Shown: piece by piece, positions 57,901 to 64,000 of the stretch | Layout of the letters: each line of letters opens with the position of its first letter | How positions within the stretch are numbered: position 1 is the first letter of the stretch | NCBI GenBank assembly: GCA_025435555.1 | Contig: JAIWWG010000085.1 | Location: forward strand, 1-64,000 | Length of the DNA: 64,000 nt | DNA from: Chytriomyces cf. hyalinus JEL632 | Lineage: Eukaryota; Chytridiomycota; Chytridiomycetes; Chytridiales; Chytriomycetaceae | Reading direction: 5' to 3' | Notes under the pieces: model-generated | Database searches by the model: none | What the model saw: the letters and a program-made list of their open reading frames with translations, nothing else | What the model was told of the DNA's origin: nothing | Position numbers and translations under genes: made by a program

Positions 57901-60900
57901 TTGAAAACGGGTTGAAGGAGGTTGAAACAACGTGGAAAAACACCAAATTCACCGTTGTCAAGTACATGAAAGGAACCGAAGAGCGTGGTTTCATTCTTGG
58001 AGCTACAGATGAAATCACTCTGATGCTGGATGACAATTCCATGTCCCTGCAGTCCATGGGAGCATCGAAATTTGTGACTGCATTCTTGCCAGTTGTGCAG
58101 CAGTGGGAAAAACTGCTATCACATATCGGAGAAGTCACAGAAGTTTGGATGGTGGTCCAAAGAAAATGGATGTACCTTGAGTCGATTTTCATTGGCGCAG
58201 GAGACATCAGGCAGCAATTACCGGAAGAAGCTGCCAAGTTTGACCGGATTGACAAGTCTTTCAAGAAAATAATGAGCGAAACCGCAAAACACAGTCTTGT
58301 GATTGACGCTTGTAACACTGAAGGTCGCCTGGAGCTGCTGCGGGGGCTTTCCAACGATCTCGAGTCCTGCCAGAAGTCACTCTCAGATTACTTGGAATCC
58401 AAACGAAACGCATTTCCACGGTTCTTTTTCATTTCTGATGAGGAGCTGCTTTCTATCTTGGGAAGCCATGATCCAAAGAACGTCCAGGAGCACATCATCA
58501 AAATGTACGACAATGTCATGAAGCTCAATTTCGGCACGGGCAAAAATGAGAAGGCCGTCGTTGGAATGAGCTCATCCGAAAATGAGACATTGGATTTCAA
58601 GCGGGTTGTTCCGATCGAAGGACGCGTCGAAGAATGGATGGCGGCTGTTGAGATTGAGATGAAGAAAACAAACCGCACATTCCACAAGGAAGCCGTGTTC
58701 TATTACGCATCTATGGATCGGTTGAAGTGGATCTTTGCGTATCAAGGAATGGTTGGACTCGCTGGAGCCCAAGTTTGGTGGACGTTTGAAGTTGAGGATG
58801 TCTTCAGAAAAATCAAAATGGGAAACAAGCTTGCCATGAAAAAGTATGCAAAGACGCTGGTGGATCAACTCGAAGGCCTTGTTGTTGCCGTTCGCTCAGA
58901 TCTATCACCAAACGAGCGACGTAAAATCAACTCGCAAATCATCATTGACGTTCACGCAAAAGACATCGTCGATAAATTCGTCAGAGACTCGATTATGGAC
59001 GAATCTGAGTTTGAATGGGAATCACAGCTTCGATTTTACTGGGATCGCGCTGCAGATGAGCTGCTCGTTCGGCAATGCAACGGCGTGTTTGATTATGGAT
59101 ATGAATACATGGGCCTGAACGGTCGGCTGGTCATTACCCCTCTTACGGATCGATGCTACTTGACTTTGACACAGGCTTTGTCTATTAAACTGGGTGGTGC
59201 TCCTGCAGGTTTGTCGGCGTCATCCATGCTCTGAATTGCCTGTTGAAGACTCACCTTGCTTTTACAATAGGCCCTGCTGGAACGGGAAAGACAGAGACTG
59301 TCAAAGACTTGGCAAAAGCACTTGGTCTTCTTTGTATGGTGACAAATTGCGGTGAGGGTCTGGATTTTCAAGCCATGGGCAAAATCTTCTCTGGATTGGT
59401 TCAAACTGGCGCGTGGGGGTAATGAATGACTGGGCTATTTCAACACAAATATTGCTGACTAACCTTGCGTTCCAGCTGCTTTGACGAGTTCAATCGAATT
59501 CCATGTGCGTTTGGCTCGCTTTGTGAGCTTGATCGTGCGTCCTAACTCAACTTCGTTCTTTCTTCGCAGTGGCTGTTCTCTCGGTCATCTCAGCTCAGAT
59601 CAAAACAATTCAAAACGCCCTCGTTATGGGCCTGAAAAGGTTCCAGTTTGAAGGCAACGAAATCGCGCTCGATCGAAAGACTGGGATTTTCATCACGTCA
59701 GTTGCCCTTTTCTCACTGTCCATCTTACGTAGTTTGACGCTCATCCAAATTATTTTGTGCTAGTATGAATCCAGGTTATGCAGGTCGAACGGAATTACCA
59801 GACAACCTTAAAGCTCTATTCCGACCCGTTGTGATGGCCATTCCTGACTTGGAACTCATTTGCGAGAACATGCTCTTATCAGAGGGTTTCACAATGGCCA
59901 AAGGTTTGGCTAAAAAGATGGTGGTTCTGTATAAGCTTGCGAAAGGGCAACTGTCCAAACAGGTATGAAACGAGTCTGTGAGCTGGGTTACAGTTGCTGA
60001 CACTGGTTCCACAACAGCATCATTACGATTTTGGATTGAGAGCATTGAAATCTGTGCTCGTTATGGCTGGTAGCTTGAAAAGAGGTTCGCCAGACCTCAA
60101 TGAGGATGTGGTTCTCATGCGTGCCTTGCGTGACATGAACCTGCCGAAATTTGTTTTCGACGATGTTCCGCTTTTCTTGGGTCTCATCAACGATCTATTC
60201 CCTGGCCTCGATTGTCCTCGTGTGAGATACCCCAGTTTTAACGATGCTGTTGAGGAGGTTCTGCGAGATGGGCATTATATTATGCTTCCAGATCAAGTCG
60301 ACAAAGTTGTCCAGCTGTACGAAACAATGCTTACCAGGCATACAAGTATGGTTGTCGGTCCTGCGGGAGGTCAGTGAGAAATATATGCATATCAGATCTG
60401 CGAACTAAAAACCGGTATTGTTTAAGGCGGTAAAACTGTTGTCATTGACACGCTCGCAAAATCTCAAACGAAACTGGGCATTCCAACCAAGCTGTATCTT
60501 TTGAACCCAAAGGCTGTTACCGTCGCTGAGCTATACGGAGTCATGGATCCAGTAACAAGAGACTGGACAGACGGCCTGCTGTCAAACATTTTCAGAGAAA
60601 CCAATCGACCAACGGATAAAAAAGAAAGGAAGTATATTGTCTTTGATGGTGATGTCGACGCTGTGTGGGTCGAGAACATGAACTCTGTGATGGACGACAA
60701 CAAGCTCTTGACTCTGCCGAATGGGGAACGTATACGTCTTCAAAAGCATGTGGCTCTTTTGTTTGAGGTTGGAGATCTTCAGTACGCAAGTCCGGCCACG
60801 GTTTCTCGTTGTGGTGAGTTTTGTCAAATACCGCTACTGTAGTCTTGTTCCTAAATATACCAACTTTAATCAAAGGAATGGTGTATATGGACCCGAAAAA

Positions 60901-63900
60901 CCTGGGCTTCAAACCATACTTTTTGAAATGGGCAAACACCCGATCAAACAAGGTAGAGACGGATCTACTGAACAAATTATTCATCAAATATGGCCCTACC
61001 ATGATCGATTATGTCCTGGAAGGCACACTGGAAGGCTTCAGCGGATCTCCTCTCAAACGCGTAATCCCGGTCACAGGTCTTGCGATGGTGGCACAGCTTT
61101 GCACGGTCCTAGAAATGCAACTTGTGGACCCAAAGCAGTGCACTCAAGACAACGTGGTAGAAGCAGTATTTATCCAGTCAGTGATTTGGTCTATTGGAGC
61201 AACACTGTTGGACGAAGACCGAATCAAATTTTCAGACGCGGTCAAAAAAATCTCTGAGCTTTCTCAAATTCATGTTGCAGCGTCAGTATTAGCTGGACAG
61301 GTTCCAGGCAATGAAAAGTCGCTGTACGACTACTTCTTTGATTTGACAAAGCTCCAGTGGATGCCTTGGACGGTCTACGTGCCTGAATACCAGCATCGAA
61401 GAGACCTCGCATACCATGAGATTCTCGTGCCCACGTTGGATACGGTTCGACACACGTGGCTCCTCGAGAAATTGATTGGCGCAAAGAAACCAGGTTGGTG
61501 ATCTCTTCATGCAACAGCAACTCTTATTAACACACTTTGATGCCATAGTCTTGTTTGTGGGAGATTCTGGAACTTCAAAAACCGTCACAGTTCAGAACTA
61601 TTTGCGCCAACTTCCTGCGGACAAGAACTTGGTTTTGAATGTAAATTTCTCATCGCGCACAACTTCGCTGGATGTCCAAAGAAATTTGGAGGTAAACGTA
61701 GAGAAAAGAACAAAAGATACCTACGGTCCGGCTGCAGGAAAACGCCTGGTTGTTTTTGTGGACGATGTTAATATGCCAGGGAAGGATACTTACGGAACAC
61801 AGCAACCGATTGCACTGCTGAAACTTCTGATCGAAAAGGGAGGGCTTTACGATCGCGGCAAAGAATTGAGTTGGAAATACCTTAAGGATGTTCAATTCGT
61901 CAGCTCCATGGGCACACCAGGTACGATTTAAATTATAAGACAAGTGCGCCATCGGCTGAGCGTCTCTTCAGGTGGTGGTCGTAACGAAATCGACCCGCGT
62001 TTTGCCTCGCTGTTTGCTGTCTTCAACATTACATTCCCAATGGATGACAGTCTCCGGCGTATTTACTCTGGCATCATTGAAGGCCACACCAGTATTTTCA
62101 CGGACAGTGTCAATACGGTCGCAAAAAAATTGACAGGAATGACGTTGAAGTTATACTCCGAAATTGTCAAAAATCTGATGCCAACGCCGTCCAAGTTTCA
62201 TTACATTTTCAACCTTCGTGATATTTCTCGCATCGTCGAGGGCCTCTGTTCAGCCACACCCGACCATTTTGATAAGGGAAAGCAATTTGCAAGGTTATGG
62301 AGGAACGAGTCCTTGCGAGTCTTCTATGATCGGCTTGTCACGGATCAGGACAGAATCTATGTCAACAAGTTGATCAACCGACTGGTGCTTGATAACTTTG
62401 AATCGGATGAGGAATATATCACCAAAAATCCGACACTCTTTGGAGATTTCAGACATGCCATGCACGAAGAAACTGCTAGGCTTTACGAGGATTTGCTCGA
62501 TTTTGCAGCCGTCAGACCAATCTTCCAAGAGATTTTGGAAGAATACAACGAAAAATATAACAAGATGAACTTGGTTCTCTTCGAAGATGCTCTCGATCAC
62601 TTGACTCGTATTCATCGCGTGATTCGAATGAAAAGAGGCCATGCATTGCTGGTTGGTGTTGGAGGTTCCGGAAAGCAGTCGCTGACACGACTTGCCGCCT
62701 TCACTGCCGGTTATCAAGTCTTTGAAATTGTACTCACTCGAGGATACGGCGAGACAGAGTTTCGCGAGTCGTTGAAGGGTCTTTACAACATGCTGGCTGC
62801 CGGAAAGAAAACCGTCTTTATGTTCACAGACGCGCACGTTGTCCAGGAAGGATTCTTGGAGCTCATTAACAACATGCTCACATCAGGAATGGTTCCAGCG
62901 CTTTTCGAAGATGACGAAAAGGAAATTCTGTTGGGTTCTGTTCGCGATGAAGTCACAAAACTTGGACTGTCTCAAACCAAGGAGAGCATGTGGCAATACC
63001 TTGTCAGTAAATGCAGCGATAATCTGCACATTGTCTTGGCAATGTCTCCTCAAGGAGATAAACTTCGTGAGCGATGTCGTTCGTTTCCTGGCCTGGTGAA
63101 CAACACGCTCATTGACTGGTTCCCGCCCTGGCCGGAGCAAGCTCTTTTTTCCGTCGCTGACGCTTTCTTGAAGGACAGTCTGGTTGTGCCCGAACATCGT
63201 ACTGCTATTGTCGCACATATGGTTGCAGTCCACCTGTCTGTCGGTGACGTCAGTCAGGCGTTTTTGCAAAAGTACCGGCGAGCCAACTACGTGACACCCA
63301 AAAACTACTTGGATTACATTAATACCTATAATCGGTTGCTTGAAGAGAACCGTGACCTGAATGGACGCCTGTGTCTGCGTTTGGAATCTGGTCTTGGAAA
63401 GTTGGACGAATCCTCGAAGCAGTTGGAGGTATTGAACGTCCAGTTGGCCGAACAAAACATTGCCGTTCGAAACAAAACCGAAGCCTGTAACAAGCTTTTG
63501 GAAGTCATTACCAAAAACACTGCCGAAGCTGAGGAGAAGAAGACCATGGCCGAGGCGAAAGGAATCGAGCTCGATGCTCAGAACGTGCAAATTGCGAAAG
63601 ACAAAGAGGAAGCCGAGTCAGCCCTTGCAGAAGCTTTACCTGCTTTGGAGGAAGCCAAGTTGGCCTTGAACAGTTTGTCGTCTTCGGAAATCACTGAAAT
63701 TAGATCATTTGCGAAACCGCCAAAAGAAGTTCAGAAAGTGTGTGAGTGTATCTGTGTCATCAAAGGCATCAAAGATGTTTCGTGGAAGAGCGCAAAGACA
63801 ATGATGTCGCAAGGAGACTTCAAATCATCACTCTCTCTGCTGGACGTGGACGCTATATCTTCCAACCAGATCAAGTCCGTCAAGGCCATTTTGCGAGAAA

Positions 63901-64000
63901 TGGATGTCTCAGTTGAACGAATGAAAGAAATTTCGTCCGCTGGTTCTGGCTTGCTCAAGTTCGTGCTTGCAGTAGTCGGTTACTGTAACGTTGCCAAGTT
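51993..64000 (+). CDS. DNAH10: Axonemal dynein heavy chain, DNAH10 class (I1/f beta chain; runs off right edge)
   Basis: Heavy chain of the two-headed inner arm I1/f, which regulates flagellar bending. Twenty-three exons are visible, about 3,580 residues: 51993-52715, 52773-53001, 53060-53910, 53966-54187, 54246-54520, 54579-54836, 54896-55008, 55054-55136, 55193-55462, 55516-55848, 55913-56101, 56155-56607, 56663-56858, 56923-59208, 59271-59418, 59476-59504, 59570-59696, 59764-59962, 60018-60369, 60427-60813, 60876-61493, 61549-61920, 61972 to the edge. The order is tail ([19 protein letters not shown]), linker, AAA1 (GPAGTGKT, residue about 2161; [19 protein letters not shown]), AAA2 (GPAGGGKT), AAA3 (GDSGTSKT), AAA4 (GVGGSGKQ) and the start of the coiled-coil stalk. 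[15 protein letters not shown] and [10 protein letters not shown] are typical of DNAH10. An extra Pro/Thr/Ala-rich N-terminal segment precedes the tail. Exon 16 is 29 bp. Confidence 0.96.

Overview
This is nuclear DNA from a eukaryote, best explained as a zoosporic (flagellated) true fungus such as a chytrid. Almost every gene is cut by short GT-AG introns, mostly 46-80 bp, and genes lie very close together on both strands. Fungal families (an Sfp1-type zinc-finger regulator, a Som1-like peptidase subunit, a large mitochondrial PPR protein) sit beside genes kept only by organisms with motile cilia (two axonemal dynein heavy chains and a CIMIP2/FAM166 microtubule inner protein). I place the organism by gene content only. 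I recognised no transposon, tRNA, rRNA or CRISPR array.

Layout. 1-6956 (-): 5' half of an inner-arm dynein heavy chain of the DNAH3/7/12 class, leaving the window inside AAA3. 7349-11215 (+): a UBA-UBX-LRR protein. 11345-14833 (+): Sfp1-like regulator. 15378-16439 (-): V-ATPase c'' subunit. 16713-19047 (-): TRMT2A-type tRNA m5U methyltransferase. 19136-19805 (-): mitochondrial ribosomal protein bL34m. 19965-21345 (-): glutaminyl cyclase. 21382-23081 (-): YJU2B/Saf4 splicing factor. 23188-23567 (-): MDM35/TRIAP1. 24466-29173 (+): ABCC transporter. 29284-31072 (-): DCAF4-like WD40 protein. 31142-34293 (+): PPR protein. 34367-36557 (+): F-box protein. 36933-38156 (-): CIMIP2-like protein. 38355-42709 (+): gamma-tubulin complex component 5. 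42764-43321 (+): Som1-like protein. 43353-45834 (+): CWC22. 46144-47828 (+): G-protein alpha subunit. 47832-49862 and 49877-51796 (+): tandem F-box/SPRY/SPRY genes. 51993-64000 (+): DNAH10-type dynein heavy chain, leaving the window in the stalk.

Gene models were spliced by hand. For each complete multi-exon gene I chose junctions that keep the reading frame, rejoin the conserved family sequence and give a total coding length divisible by three. Individual junctions could still be wrong by a few bases, and no transcript evidence was available. Three small genes (bL34m, MDM35 and Som1-like) only become visible after splicing.

Themes. Flagellar and microtubule genes: both dyneins, CIMIP2, GCP5. 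Mitochondrial genes: bL34m, MDM35, PPR, Som1-like. RNA processing: CWC22, YJU2B, TRMT2A. Ubiquitin-linked adaptors: UBX-LRR, DCAF4, three F-box proteins. The window looks like ordinary gene-dense genome rather than one dedicated pathway. The most unusual items are the UBA-UBX-LRR fusion, the tandem F-box/double-SPRY pair packed against a G-alpha gene with an enlarged helical domain, and the repeated use of tiny initiator exons.
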